Below, piece after piece: positions 31,390 through 42,410 of a DNA stretch of 64,000 nucleotides; position 1 is the stretch's first letter; every line of letters starts with the position of its first letter. The notes below the pieces were generated by a model. That model worked only from the letters and a program-made list of their open reading frames with translations, had not been told where the DNA came from and searched no databases. The DNA is taken from contig JAJLRJ010000001.1 in NCBI GenBank assembly GCA_024195265.1, forward strand, positions 57,198,202 through 57,262,201, in the 5' to 3' direction. Source of the DNA: Dendrophyllia cribrosa (lineage: Eukaryota; Cnidaria; Anthozoa; Scleractinia; Dendrophylliidae). The position numbers and the translations under genes were made by a program.

Positions 31390-32330
31390 AGATTCAAACT
31401 TGTTGTCTATCCATTCAGCCTCAGCCTATTATTCAGTTCCTTAATGTCCTCGTATGGACAGGTCTGAGGCAATCAGTTCCATCGAAACTGCGTTCTCACA
31501 TACCTACCTTCGAGAATATCCTTGATTTAGAAAATTTCAAGTGTCGTGACTATTATCACTATCTTATAAAGCAAAATACGAAAAACCAAACAAATGGGCT
31601 AAGTTAAGAGAAGAATTCAATTTAGAGGACAAGCAACTTTCGGAGGCATTTGTGATGCCACCGAGAGTTGCAAATGAACCTTATTTACAGCTAGACGGGC
31701 ATAGGTTCTATGAGTATGGAGCTACGCGCGGGCCTTCGGCCCGCAGAGCTCCGCTATTAAATTTTATTCTATTTACAAATGAATTACTTTGTAAGATAGG
31801 CTATGTTTCTAGCCCCAACTGCTCCTTCGTCATCAGACTATAGAAACGATATCTCATATTTTCTCTGACTGTTCTTTTTCGATTTCCTTTTGGAATGAAG
31901 TTTGTGACAAAATTTTAAACAAACTTAAGAAATGCGTAAGCCTTTCGTTGGAATCGTGATATTATTTTAGGGTTTTTAAATGGGGAGATGGATCTGCAAA
32001 ACTATATACTTATTTTAGGAAAAACGTATTTGTGGACTTGCCGGTGTAAAGAAACGAAACCATATTTTAGCCACTTTGAAAGAATTTTATTAAATAAATA
32101 TCAAACCGAAAAGTATTTTTCTTTTAAATCGAATAATATGAATTCCTTTAGGAAAAAATGGAGAATGTTTGAGGAAATGAATCTTTTAAATAATTAAGTC
32201 CACAATTATGTTAAACAATGTGGTTTATAAACTATAACTGTTATCGCTGGTTATTTAATTAGTTACATTATATTTTTACCTGGTTGTAAATACATGATTG
32301 TGGAGACAAATAAAATGTTCATTTATATTA
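31390..32330 (+). pseudogene. LINE reverse-transcriptase C-terminal remnant
   Basis: Joined across frames, the translation reads as the tail of a non-LTR retrotransposon ORF2. It has a segment with VPSKLRSHIPTFENIL, a Zn-finger-like part (KIGYVSSPNCSF, then CHQTIETISHIFSDC-type residues in the next frame, FWNEV) and a final part with WTCRCKETKPYFSHFE and LLNKYQTEKYFSF. At least two frameshifts (near 31575 and 31825) and a ~68-bp insertion at 31694 break it. The last ORF stops at 32197, followed by a short 3' tail with AATAAA near 32310. The 5' part of the element is missing. Domain assignment is by eye. Confidence 0.7.
31694..31761. mobile_element. ~68-bp structured element inserted in LINE (copy 1)
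   Basis: GACGGGCATAGGTTCTATGA... to ...GAGCTCCGCTATTAAA matches 63609-63678 closely. It can fold as hairpin CATAG-GTT-CTATG, then GGAGCT...AGCTCC enclosing a GC stem closed by a TTCG loop (GCGGGCC-TTCG-GCCCGC style). It interrupts the LINE reading frame, which resumes after it, so it behaves as an insertion. Confidence 0.6.
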
Positions 32331-32826
32331 AAAAACAAAAACAACAACAGCAACACATTGCGGTGGTTGGGTTCTGGCCCCAAAAACGTCCATTTATTAA
32401 CAAACATAACAAACCCTAGCATAAAAGAGTACGTCTATCCACATGTACATGTCCGCTTTATGAGTATCAGTGTATTCCAAAGGTAAAGTATGACAGCGAC
32501 TACCCGCAAAATGTTTACTGACACATATACATAAAATTTAAAGCTCGATATATTGTAGATATAAAGGTGCCAGAACCACAATGGCTAAATATCCGTTACG
32601 CATCACTTTTAAACAACCTAATTATCATATATTAGCAAACTAAAGCCCAGGACCTCCCTCGTCCATAAGGAAATCGTTTCTCTTTCTGCTACTTATTCAT
32701 TGCATTTATAATAGGCTACAAGAGAATGAAATTTTCGATAATTACAAATGGTAATTAGCACTCGCGGTCTCTTTTAAAAAGAAAGAATGACCTACAATGA
32801 GCTACAGTGCCTTAAAATGACCTTCA

Positions 32827-33250
32827 TTAAGGTGGCTCCCAACAGTTTCCAGCATTTTCCAAGACTTAGATTTTGATGGGTCATTAAAACCACTCTTTAT
32901 CAGTTGATGCTACAATCATGATATCAAACCAATGCCCAATGATTGGTGAACACGTTGTTATCATTTTTGTGACACAATATGTTACTATAACAACAGTATA
33001 ACGTGCTTAAAACACCCTTAATTTTAGCTTTAAGTGTTAATAACTCAAAAATGACTCGGTGAACCCCATTTTTTATTGTCGAATTTTGATCAGTAGGATA
33101 AGATGCAACTTTTGGCAAAGTTTAAAAAAATTCTGTAGGTGGGGTTCAGAGCCACCTTAAATTTTCGAATTGATAAAGAGTGGTTATAATGACCCATCAA
33201 ATTTTAAGTCTTGAAAAGTGCTGGAAACTGTTGGGAGCCACCTTAACCTG
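32827..33250. mobile_element. piggyBac-type MITE, ~416 bp between TTAA sites
   Basis: Near-perfect terminal inverted repeats of about 74 bases (GGTGGCTCCCAACAGTTTCC at the left, GGAAACTGTTGGGAGCCACC at the right), each bounded by TTAA, the target-site duplication of piggyBac transposons. There is no transposase inside. A second GAGCCACCTTAA near 33150 looks like a partial end. Confidence 0.75.
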
Positions 33251-33443
33251 CAATAAGCAAATTACGTTCTTGAGTACTTATAGGCAAAAAAATCATTGCC
33301 ACTTCCAGTGAAAAAGAAACTCAGTGTGGAATAGTTCAGGTGCGTACGTCCTTAGATTTTAAGGTGGAAATTATGAATCTTGTTTAATTATTGTTGGAAC
33401 TGTCCATGCGTCCCAGATTTAAGCTTGAGCTTCACACTGACCT

Positions 33444-33528
33444 GACTCGTCTGACCGCATGACTCGTCTGACCGCATGGCTCGTCTGACCGCATGACTCG
33501 TCTGACCGCATGACTCGTCTGACCGCAT
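33444..33528. repeat. 17-bp minisatellite, 5 copies
   Basis: Five tandem units of GACTCGTCTGACCGCAT, one with a single A-to-G change. Exact period 17. Confidence 0.95.
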
Positions 33529-34302
33529 TACTCATCCCCAGTCGTCCCTCTTTATGGAAATGCGGGTGGCAGGGGGCGCGAGACCTCGCATCTTGATTCA
33601 AAACAATACAGACGATTGACAGGAGACGAGGCAGCTACTTCCAATGACTTTCTGTAGTCATCAGGTTATAGAAAGGTAACCATTGTTGTATTACAAACCC
33701 CTCGGTGGTCAATGCCGGGGCTCCTTGGAGGTCGTTATTGCTCAATGAAGTTCATTGTGGCATACTGTAAGTGATTTTTTTGTCGCGCATTGATTTGAAT
33801 TGCAGGTCATAATAGCTGAATGGCGTTTTTGTTGGATATCATATAGCTGTTTGTTGTAGCGTAATGCAGGTCATAGCTTACTGTACGGCAGTTTAGCTTG
33901 TCGTAGGCTATTGTATCTCATTGTCGGTCATTCCTTCTTTTAGTATAACTTCGAATGGACAGCCTATTACACAGCCAAAATATTTAGTATCACTATTTTT
34001 CGAATCAGTCATTTGTGGAAAGTGAAAGTTATGAACAGATAAAAACAACAATATAAACATCAAAGTGTTAGACCAAGATTGCTTTGAAATAAACAAACCT
34101 GTTCTTTCAAAATCAAAACGCGTTTGATTTTTTTCTTCAAATAAAGCAGAGCAAATCTAGGAAATTATCATTATTTTCAGCGCTTTTGTGAACGAAAATT
34201 TCATAAAAGTATTAATAACGCGATTTTAAAATTTGCGAATTACAGAGTAAATCCACAATGAAAATGTTATTTAACTATCGTGATGTTCACAGGAAAGCTT
34301 CA

Positions 34303-34505
34303 TTGAATCAGACCTGAACTGCAGCGTCCGGTTGAATGCTTGAAGGTCCACTCGTCTGCGACAAAACACGTTTCGACATAACACACGGTCTCATCCACCG
34401 GTACAATGTCATCGCATTGTAACTTGTAGGCTCTTAAATCCGCCGCCATGCCCGCTATAAGGTCTATGCAGGACCCATGCTGCCACGCAGACCGACTCAC
34501 TGAAA
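34303..34505 (-). CDS. Possible terminal exon of a Cys-containing protein
   Basis: On the minus strand an acceptor-like AAATTTCAG precedes about 66 open codons ending in a stop, with four or five cysteines in a balanced composition (QHGSCIDLIAG, LQCDDIVP, VCYVETC, GRCSSG). This composition is unlike the AT-rich chance frames around it. I found no upstream exon or start, and recognise no domain. It may be a gene remnant, or an exon of a minus-strand gene lying between B and C. Confidence 0.3.
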
Positions 34506-36042
34506 TTTTTAAAACCAGACTCCAACAATTTTTATCATCATAGTTCATTATCGCTATAATTATAGTTATTATCATTACTTTATATAGGTTTATATATAAT
34601 TACAGATATTTTATAAGGGTATGTAGTGTAGTTATTAGTATTAGCTGTGATAGGTAGATATACACGGCCTACTTGAAAACCATATAGCTATCATTGTTTA
34701 AGTAACAATAACGTTCTAAAGTTCTAAATCACCTACTTACAAAACAATACCGCCAAAAAATCGAACTATTTTAATATTTGCGATGTGACCTCATTTATGT
34801 AAAAAAAGACGAAAGACAACTTTCAAAATGATCGATGGACGGCAGTTGCAAAATATTGCTAAGGGCTCGCCTTAAACTCTTGTGAACGATCGCAAGCGAT
34901 CACTAAATAAATATTTGTTTCCCGATTGTGGTCGAAAATCAGACCGAACGCATCTTTTAATCTTGTGGATTAGTTCACGGTTATTTTACAGGGAAGCTTT
35001 GTCATAGATATTTATATTTATATTTATATTTACCAATTCGTTCTTCTTGATTACCAGTTTATTTCCAACGAATAAAGCGCTAGTCAGTAGAGCGTCTAAT
35101 TTAGTTAACTCTCCTTTGCTATTCGTTTTATTGTCTGTCACTGTCGTTGTAATAATTATGTTTTATGACTTAAAATAAAGCTGTTAATTTTACCTTGCTA
35201 AGAAAGTTAGCTTCATGTCAGCAATAAAAAAATATTTAGCGGTTTAATCAGCAGTTTTACGTTTTAATTAACACAGTAAATAGCACTTTGTTTACAACCA
35301 ATCCTCATTGTTTCAAACCGAAAACTACCAATTTTCGGCAAAATGTTAGTTTTGTCTTTTATTGTTTATGTATAATGAGCCATGCAATGCACTCCATTGA
35401 CGTTTTACAAAAGCTTTGTCTAACAAACGCTAACTTCTCAGGAGATTTGAAAATTGTAAAATTTCAAACAACATAGCTAATTGAACCACAAAGATAAGGT
35501 TCACAGGTCGACATAACTTTAATGTCTTTCATGGGGAAAACTGACAGGTCTACAAGCAAATACTGGTTCTCAATCTGCAGTGAACTGTGTGACTTATATC
35601 GTCCATCTCCGATCTAAAATTATTAATTTGCCAACGCGATTTTACATAACCAACCTTGTTTTTGCACTTATAATTACACGAGAGCCACCACAAAATAATG
35701 CTTTGCGTGCAAATTTTATTGGGTTCCAATTTGTTTCGTGATTAATGGGACACCTTTCCTCCAGTGAGAAAAGCTTTTTCCTACATAAACCTGCGGTTTG
35801 AAAAATGGCCACAGGTGGTTTATTGTGTGATGTGACGCTGCAATAAACTGCTATTCTTCCGTGAAACTAATTGCCACGTGCGATGAGATGATAAAAGATT
35901 AAATCATGGCAAAAATTCCCTGGGAGTGAAGTAATCTTAGTTTGACCACTAAGGCCTTCGAACAGTCTGTTGTGTTTTGACTTATTGTGCTAAAACATAT
36001 TCTACAAGGCCGTGTTTGTTTACGAGGTTACTTTTCCCCGAT

Positions 36043-37968
36043 ATGGCGGCCTTTCGGGGATTATGGCTATGTCTGTTTGGGATAGTACTGTTTAGTTTTT
36101 CAACGGGAACAAAAACAAAACGAAGCCCGAGAAAAAATGCCGTTCGCTACACTGTTCACGAAAGACCACCAGAGCTGGTTGTGAATGCTGATCCCGAGGG
36201 AGTGAAAGTTCAAGCCAAACCTTCAAAGCTTCAAGTTATTGCTTACCCACATTTACAAGGTTTTAGCCCATACGAGCACACAGCAGTATTGGGTCCACAC
36301 AGCCCGCCGGTGAATATTGGCCCAAACGCACCTCCGGTTCACATTGGACCACATGTGCCCGCTGTTCATTTTAGTCCTCGAGTTCCAAACCTTCAATATG
36401 GCACAAACGCTCCTCTTCTACACGTCAGGCCTCGGGTCCCATTCGTTCATATGACGCCTCCTGTCCACTCTGTTAATGCGCTAACCGGTCCCCCCGTGCA
36501 TGTAATGTCACCATCGACGGTGTATCATCAACCCCCACTTGTTTTTCACCAACCGCACTTTGGTAATTATCCAACGGCAGGTTTTCCCTCGCCAGGCGGA
36601 TTTGGTGGCCTTGGAGGCTATGGAGGCTATGGAGGCTATGCAGGCTTTGGTGGTGGATTAGGGGGATTTGGCGGAGGTCCTGGTTTCTATGGACGTTCCA
36701 CGATACCTGAAAACGATGACGAAGACGAGGAGGACAATGACACAGATCCTGAAAGTGAATCACATAAGAAAAAAGGCAAATCTAAACGTGAAATTGTATC
36801 GCAGAGAGTCAGGCGTCAGTGGTTTGGTTGGCATCCATTCCCTCACACTGTGAATGTGGGACCTCACACGCCACCCATTCATGTTGGCCCACATTATCCT
36901 CCGGTCCATATTGGCCCACACGTCCCAGCAGTCCATATTGGACCTCATGTTCCAGTGATAAATGTCCCATCCCATGTTCCAGCTATTCATGTTCGCCCTC
37001 ATGTTCCTGCTGTACATCTTGGGCCCCCTGTTCCTATCATAAACGCTGGAAACCACTTCCCCGCTGTGCACGTTACGTCACCACCAACAATCTACCATCG
37101 TCCTCCTATCGTCATTCACCAGCCTCACATCGTTCATCCTTATGGCGGTTGGAAGAAGAGATCAAAGATAGCTAAAGCCGTTGACTCAAAAGAAGAGAGC
37201 ACCGAGAAACCCGAGGAGGATGAAGCTGAGCAAACGAGTGGAGATGAAGAAACAAAAGAAGAGGAAAACAAAACAGTTGAAGACAAGCCTACAGAACAAG
37301 CACAGCAAACTCCTGAAGAATCAAGTGGGGAATCACAGGTAGATGGCGGAGAAAAGCCCCAGTCAGAAAAAGAGAAGAAACTGAGCACAAGATCGGTGGA
37401 AGACGCTGATGATAGGCCAAAGCGTCAAATGTTTTCCAATGCAAACTCCGGACCCAATGGTGATTCAGTAATATTCGTTCATCCCAACGAGCACAATGCA
37501 GCAAGCCCTGGAGGATTAGGTGACTTGGCTGGTGGTCATGGAAACCCTTTGGAAGGCGGCAACCCAGCTGAGCCTTTTGGTGATTTGTCTTCAAAGGCCT
37601 TCGGAGAGGGATTCAATCCCAGCTCATTCTCAGAAGGAGGACAAGGAGGAGAAATGGGTCCCGGTGGAGATAGCCTTGCTGGACTCGCAGGAGCAAGTCT
37701 TGGAGGAGCAGCAGGTCTAGGAGGAAACGAAGGATCACCCGTTGGCGCTAACAGCTTTTCTGAGGCTGGAGGTTTAGGTGGTCTTGGCGGACAGGGTGCG
37801 CCTGAGGGAGAACTTGCAGGAGGTCTTGGAGGTTTGGGTGGTGGAATGGCTTCCCCAATGGGAGGCGGTCTTGGAGGGGAAGAAGCAAGATCATCTATCC
37901 CGCGTTCTTTTATTCCTAGGAGCTTTAGGAAGGTAACCAGAGGCTATCTCTCACGACCAGGACAGTAG
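36043..37968 (+). CDS. Gene C: secreted His-Pro nonapeptide / Gly-rich protein
   Basis: The first in-frame ATG, at 36043, starts a clear signal peptide (MAAFRGLWLCLFGIVLFSF); the protein has 641 residues. Residues 44-67 are the shared module (PELVVNADPEGVKVQAKP...). Then come two arrays of a nine-residue unit of the type GPHVPAVHI, each closed by a gene B-like heptad stretch (YHQPPLVFHQP, YHRPPIVIHQP). The first is followed by a GGYGGYGG tract and YGRSTIPE; the second by KKRSKIAK and an acidic Glu-rich linker. The C-terminal third is Gly/Ala/Leu-rich and ends with RSSIPRSFIPRS. KRE, RRQ and KRQ sites separate the domains (KREIVSQ, VRRQWF, PKRQMF). It is therefore a mosaic of gene A and gene B features. 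Processing and structural role are inferred; no named family known to me. Confidence 0.85.
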   Translation: MAAFRGLWLCLFGIVLFSFSTGTKTKRSPRKNAVRYTVHERPPELVVNADPEGVKVQAKPSKLQVIAYPHLQGFSPYEHTAVLGPHSPPVNIGPNAPPVHIGPHVPAVHFSPRVPNLQYGTNAPLLHVRPRVPFVHMTPPVHSVNALTGPPVHVMSPSTVYHQPPLVFHQPHFGNYPTAGFPSPGGFGGLGGYGGYGGYAGFGGGLGGFGGGPGFYGRSTIPENDDEDEEDNDTDPESESHKKKGKSKREIVSQRVRRQWFGWHPFPHTVNVGPHTPPIHVGPHYPPVHIGPHVPAVHIGPHVPVINVPSHVPAIHVRPHVPAVHLGPPVPIINAGNHFPAVHVTSPPTIYHRPPIVIHQPHIVHPYGGWKKRSKIAKAVDSKEESTEKPEEDEAEQTSGDEETKEEENKTVEDKPTEQAQQTPEESSGESQVDGGEKPQSEKEKKLSTRSVEDADDRPKRQMFSNANSGPNGDSVIFVHPNEHNAASPGGLGDLAGGHGNPLEGGNPAEPFGDLSSKAFGEGFNPSSFSEGGQGGEMGPGGDSLAGLAGASLGGAAGLGGNEGSPVGANSFSEAGGLGGLGGQGAPEGELAGGLGGLGGGMASPMGGGLGGEEARSSIPRSFIPRSFRKVTRGYLSRPGQ

Positions 37969-38001
37969 AATTGAAAGCGGAGCTTCATTGTAATTGAAAT
38001 G

Positions 38002-39927
38002 GTAAGTAAAATTATTGACAAATGGAGAAAAAGAAAGAATGTGAAATTGCGTGAAACCCAAACCTTATATCGCAAGACGATCTTTGTTGATTAAAAAATA
38101 CAAGAGGAAATGTTATAACTTACATCTCACTGAATTTGTTTTACAATTTTTTATGTACTTGAGAAATGATTTTGATTTTCAGTTCCGCTTTCAATATTCT
38201 TTCTTTTCTTTCCATGCGTTTTATTCTAAGCATAGGCGAGACAAACAATTTGTCACAATGTTAAATATGAAGACACTGGCGTTTACAAAACAATCGCATC
38301 TTTCCTATATTACGCACCGACGAAAAAGGACTTTTCTTCTTCTTGGCTAAAATAAATAGACAGTTTTCGTGTAGCAGGTTCTGTTGTGCCGCTTCACTGT
38401 CTTTTGTTTAGTCTTTTCCCTTGGCAGGTTATATTAGTGAATAATATATTACTTACTACTCCGTCTATTTTGGTTTCGTTTCGTTTTAAGTTCGTAACAC
38501 TGCTATTTTCTGTAACCAAACAGAGAGAAACTTCCTAATATGCAATGCAAAACTTCCTAATATGTATATTTTATTTCTTTTGGTGTATCAATACGAAAAG
38601 TTTCATTTTATCAAACAAAGTGAACGCGATTCTACTTTTTATCTCGAAAAACAAAAGCTTTCATTTTTAGACATACATTTCTTTAACAAAGAACTTATGA
38701 CAACTTTGCTTATTCCAAGGACAGTTTGTAGTTAAATGTAAATTTTTATTTAATTATTTTGTGTCTAGTTATTTAAACTCCTACTATATGTATTAACTGC
38801 GAGTTTTAACGTACTACAAGTGGTATTTCCAGATTGCTTTATTGTCAAATTATCCCAAAGTTCCTAATTTCTATTTTTTTTTCAACCGTCAATAAGCATT
38901 GACGTTGTAAGGTTCTACCCTAATTTTTAACCGGTGAAATCTCGCGCGAGTAAACTTTTTGTGATTTGAATAACTACTGGCACCGTTTGCTTCACGAGGT
39001 TTTCGAATGCTTTTGCAAATTGCGCAAATTCTAATAATTTATGCAGTAAACACATCTAGCGAAAACGGTACCTTAGTAAGCCTTTTTACACATGCAATTT
39101 CTTCATTCTCCAATGTAACTTTTTTCCCATGTATAAACTAGCGGCGATTTCTTCGCAATTCGGGGAAGATATTTTCTGCGATTCCTCAAAAAAAAAATGG
39201 GCGTTAAGTTGCATCAGGTTTCGAAGATGCTTTAAACTGTTTTGAAACCTCTGCGACATCGTGGGAGAAATGGCGCCCAAATCACAAACACACCTAGCGA
39301 AAACGGTACCTTAGTAGGCCTTTTTACACATGCAATTTCTGCATTCTCCAATGTAACTTTTTTCCCATGTATGAACTAGCGGCGATTTCTTCGCGATTCG
39401 GGGAAGATATTTTCTGCAATTCCTCAAAAAGAAAAATGGGCGTTAAGTTGCATCAGGTTTCGAAGATGCTTTAAACTGTTTTGAAACCTCTGCGACATCG
39501 TGGGAGAAATGGCGCCCAAATCACACTGCATGAAATCGCCGTTAAGGCCCGTTTACACATGTCGCAAGTGTTAACTAGCGGCGATTTCCTGTGCGATTCG
39601 GATGCGACAGTTGCTGTGATTTCCCAAAAATTGCCGCCAAGTTGCATTAGGTTTCGAACATGTTCGAAACCTCTGCGAAATCGCGCGACAAATCGCGCTC
39701 AAATCACACTGAATGCGCCGCTAGTTTACACACGCGATTTGAAGATGCAACTTGCGAGCGACAAAATTGCACAAAAAATCGCTTGTGTAAAAAGGCCTTT
39801 ACTAGGGAGAGACTAGTAATTCTTGACATCCTTTCCTTAACGCAAACCTGACAACTTTTTATCTTATTTTAATGGTAGATTTACGAGTAATTAACCAATG
39901 ACAATCTTTTATATTTTTTTTTCACAG
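38002..39927 (+). other. Probable 3' UTR intron of gene C
   Basis: A near-perfect donor, ATG|GTAAGT, lies at 38001/38002, 33 bases after the gene C stop. A strong acceptor with a T-rich tract (TATTTTTTTTTCACAG) ends at 39927. The intron contains the tandem repeats at 39053-39800. Confidence 0.6.
39053..39800. repeat. 238-bp tandem duplication plus diverged third copy
   Basis: CATCTAGCGAAAACGGTACC at 39053 recurs as CACCTAGCGAAAACGGTACC at 39291, and about 237 following bases match nearly base for base. A more diverged, partly inverted third unit follows (GGCCCGTTTACACATGTCGC to GCTTGTGTAAAAAGGCC). The units are MITE-like, with GTGTAAA/TTTACAC ends and many GCGATT words. Confidence 0.8.
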
Positions 39928-40085
39928 AAGTGACACTCTAAATACGCCAAGCAGTGGCCAATATATCTATAGATGCTCTAAGATCAAAGGAATGATTTCC
40001 AAAAGACTAAAAGGATTTTTATCAAGTCCTTGTGGAGATTCACATAGCGGACAATTGCATGAATAAAGAAAATACCCATGTAGTT
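39928..40085 (+). other. Probable last (non-coding) exon of gene C with poly(A) signal
   Basis: Begins at the acceptor ending at 39927 and contains AATAAA at 40062-40067, about 135 bases in. The exon end is approximate. It would give gene C a short 3' UTR after splicing. Confidence 0.5.
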
Positions 40086-40513
40086 TGATACATCATATCA
40101 AGTCCGAGACTTCTCAAGGCAAAATAAGTGTCATGACACCCATTTAAGTGATCCTTAAGTGAATCCGAAAAGAAAAAAGTTATCTATTTTGTTTTAAGCG
40201 ATTGTTGTAAGAATAAAACTAACGATTTCTGAAAATATTCGCGTCCAGTTGACTTATATCCCGGTTTGAGGGCAGCAGGTGTTACGAGAGGTCAGAAAAC
40301 TGATTCGAAAGGTTCCCACGTGATTTTGAGTTTAAGTTTTCCCGCTAAATCAGGATCAGTTGAAAGGTAGACCCCTGTTAAAATTTAAAATGTTCAAAAT
40401 ATTCGGTTGCCCTATTTGTTCTCATTTGTCTGGTTTTTTTTTTCTTTTCTTTTTTTTTTTTTGCGCGCACACGCTTCTCGCGAAGGCGCTTGTATGATGA
40501 TAGGCTAGACAAG

Positions 40514-40514
<1 letters not shown>

Positions 40515-40544
<30 letters not shown>
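40515..40544. repeat. (GA)n microsatellite
   Basis: About fifteen GA units, preceded by a poly-T/CTTTT stretch at 40434-40461. Confidence 0.95.
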
Positions 40545-40547
<3 letters not shown>

Positions 40548-41120
40548 GGGTGGGGGGAATTCCGAACTTGAAACTATGAAAAGATTAATAGCCGTTTTCG
40601 TGGAAAACAAAATGCAAAACCAGTGTAATTCTCCTTCCGTTCGCCCGAAATGCTTAATAGAAATTTTGCAGAATATTTTAATAAAGAGTTGAAAACAAGT
40701 TATCTTATGACCAATTTGGAGACAAATTAAATTGTTTTATATTTTAAACTTGATGCCGTCCGCTTTTTTAGTAGGGACGTATAGCTTTTTCCGGCCCTGC
40801 TCGCGCAAATGCGTACGGCCCTAATAAGGGTATTTTTGTAAAAAGTTTTGTTTTTGAAAACAACGCGCACCCAGAGCGCCGAATGAGTCATGCGACAATT
40901 TCGACCACCTCAGCGTAACAACGATTTTGACCTTGAGAAAGACCATCTTTTCACCGTGTGATGTAATTACTTTCATGCAACACTCTTGGTGTGTCCTAAA
41001 ACGTAATTTTCCCGCCCATTTCTCCATGTTGTGTTGGGTTCATGCAAGTTGCATGATGTGTCTTAGAGTGTGGTTACAAAGATAACATTGGGTTTGATCT
41101 TCCACTTTTTTAGAACTTTT

Positions 41121-41165
41121 AATGCCTGAAGAAGGGCAGTTAAACTGTCCGAAACGTCTTGTTCT
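41121..41165 (+). ncRNA. Hammerhead-ribozyme-like motif 2
   Basis: Core CTGAAGA (41126-41132, fits CTGANGA), an extra A, stem II GGGCAG-TTAAA-CTGTCC (six pairs, one G-T), GAAAC, GTC. Stem I is weak (wobble pairs and one mismatch next to the core). It shares its layout with the motifs at 28968 and 49682. I see no retroelement coding sequence beside it. Confidence 0.45.
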
Positions 41166-42410
41166 TTTTAGCATTAGTAAGTCAGAAAAATCCCGTGTTC
41201 ATTTTGTTGAGCATAACAGCGTCCTTCGGTATGAGAAATAATAGTTCGTTAGCACTTGTTTGACCTGTTAGCCTCCAACGCAAACGTCCTCAAGGCTCGT
41301 CGCGTTTAGTTGTGTTCAAGCCACGATTTGATCCTATTACGATCAGTCAAAAGACAAGTTGATTAGTTATCAATAAAAAAATAGCAGCGTTGGAATCGCC
41401 ATTAAGATTAAAAGAACACTAAAACATGGCTAAACGAACAAAAGCAATGGAACAAGCTCTTTAGTTTCAACAAAGCTTGCTCCATTGTTTACGTCAATAA
41501 TTTCCACATTCCATGAGTGGCTACATGTGCAAGCAGACAACTCATTGCATAATGTACGCTAAACAAACAGTACCGACTGTCTTTTCTGTCGACAAGAGAG
41601 TATTGACACTTGGCAACGCCGTAACTAAGGGAGGTTCCGAGGATGTCATGCCCTTTTTTGTTGTCAAACATCTCTACGCTTAAATGGCAGAAAAATATTT
41701 GCGGTTCCTCTTTGTTGACTAAAAATTAACGCTGAAAACGGCTCCAAAAGTTTTGGCCTCCATCTTATAAGCTGATCTAGTGCTTGCTTTAGTTATTATG
41801 AGCTTGATTGACTAGAAAGTAACCACCATTGTAAGTTTAGTGCAAATCAAACAAACGACCATCGGACAAGACAACAACTGGTTGTTTCCGTTATAAAGCT
41901 CAATAATCTGACATTTAAATAAAGCTTGCGTCTAACAAAGAGAACATACCAAGAGTTGACAATTGTGATTCGCAGCTAAGTGTGTTAGTTTTAACACTGT
42001 TTTAAGAACGTTTTTTAATCGAATATTTTGAGATTTATTTTACTTTCTGTCTCTCAGTGCTCTTAATATCTTGCCTAAGCATTTTTCTTATCCATCCGGT
42101 ACGTACCTTTTCATGCACTCCGCACTTTTCTATCAGCCATTTTTTGACAGAGAACCGCCCCATAACCTTAGTTATATGGCATTTATAAAAATGATGATAG
42201 AAAGCAATCAGAAAGAATTGAACCACTTGTTGCTATAGTGGTTAAAAGTTATTTATTATTTACCACAAACATGATATCACCAAAATCAATCCAATGAAAA
42301 AAAAGGGAAAACGGCAATGTTTAGTTTCCCCTTATAGTCGTAGAGATGGGGATTTTCTTTATTTAAAGGATAAACAAACTGGGTTTAAGAATTGCTATTC
42401 AAGTGCAAGA

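Larger units (their letters stand above)
26666..36042. other. Intergenic region with transposon debris
   Basis: Between genes B and C. A donor-like TTGAG|GTATGA at 26690/26691, 25 bases after the gene B stop, may start a 3' UTR intron; acceptor-like TTTTACAG ends at 27427 and an AATAAA lies at 27661-27666, but that acceptor is inside a dispersed repeat. The rest is foldback elements, a hammerhead-like motif, a LINE tail and a minisatellite, listed separately. Beyond one possible minus-strand exon (34303-34505) no gene is supported. Confidence 0.5.

Noticed and set aside
33444..33528. Possible CRISPR-like array
   Set aside because: The 17-bp units are directly adjacent with no spacers; it is a simple minisatellite in a eukaryotic genome.
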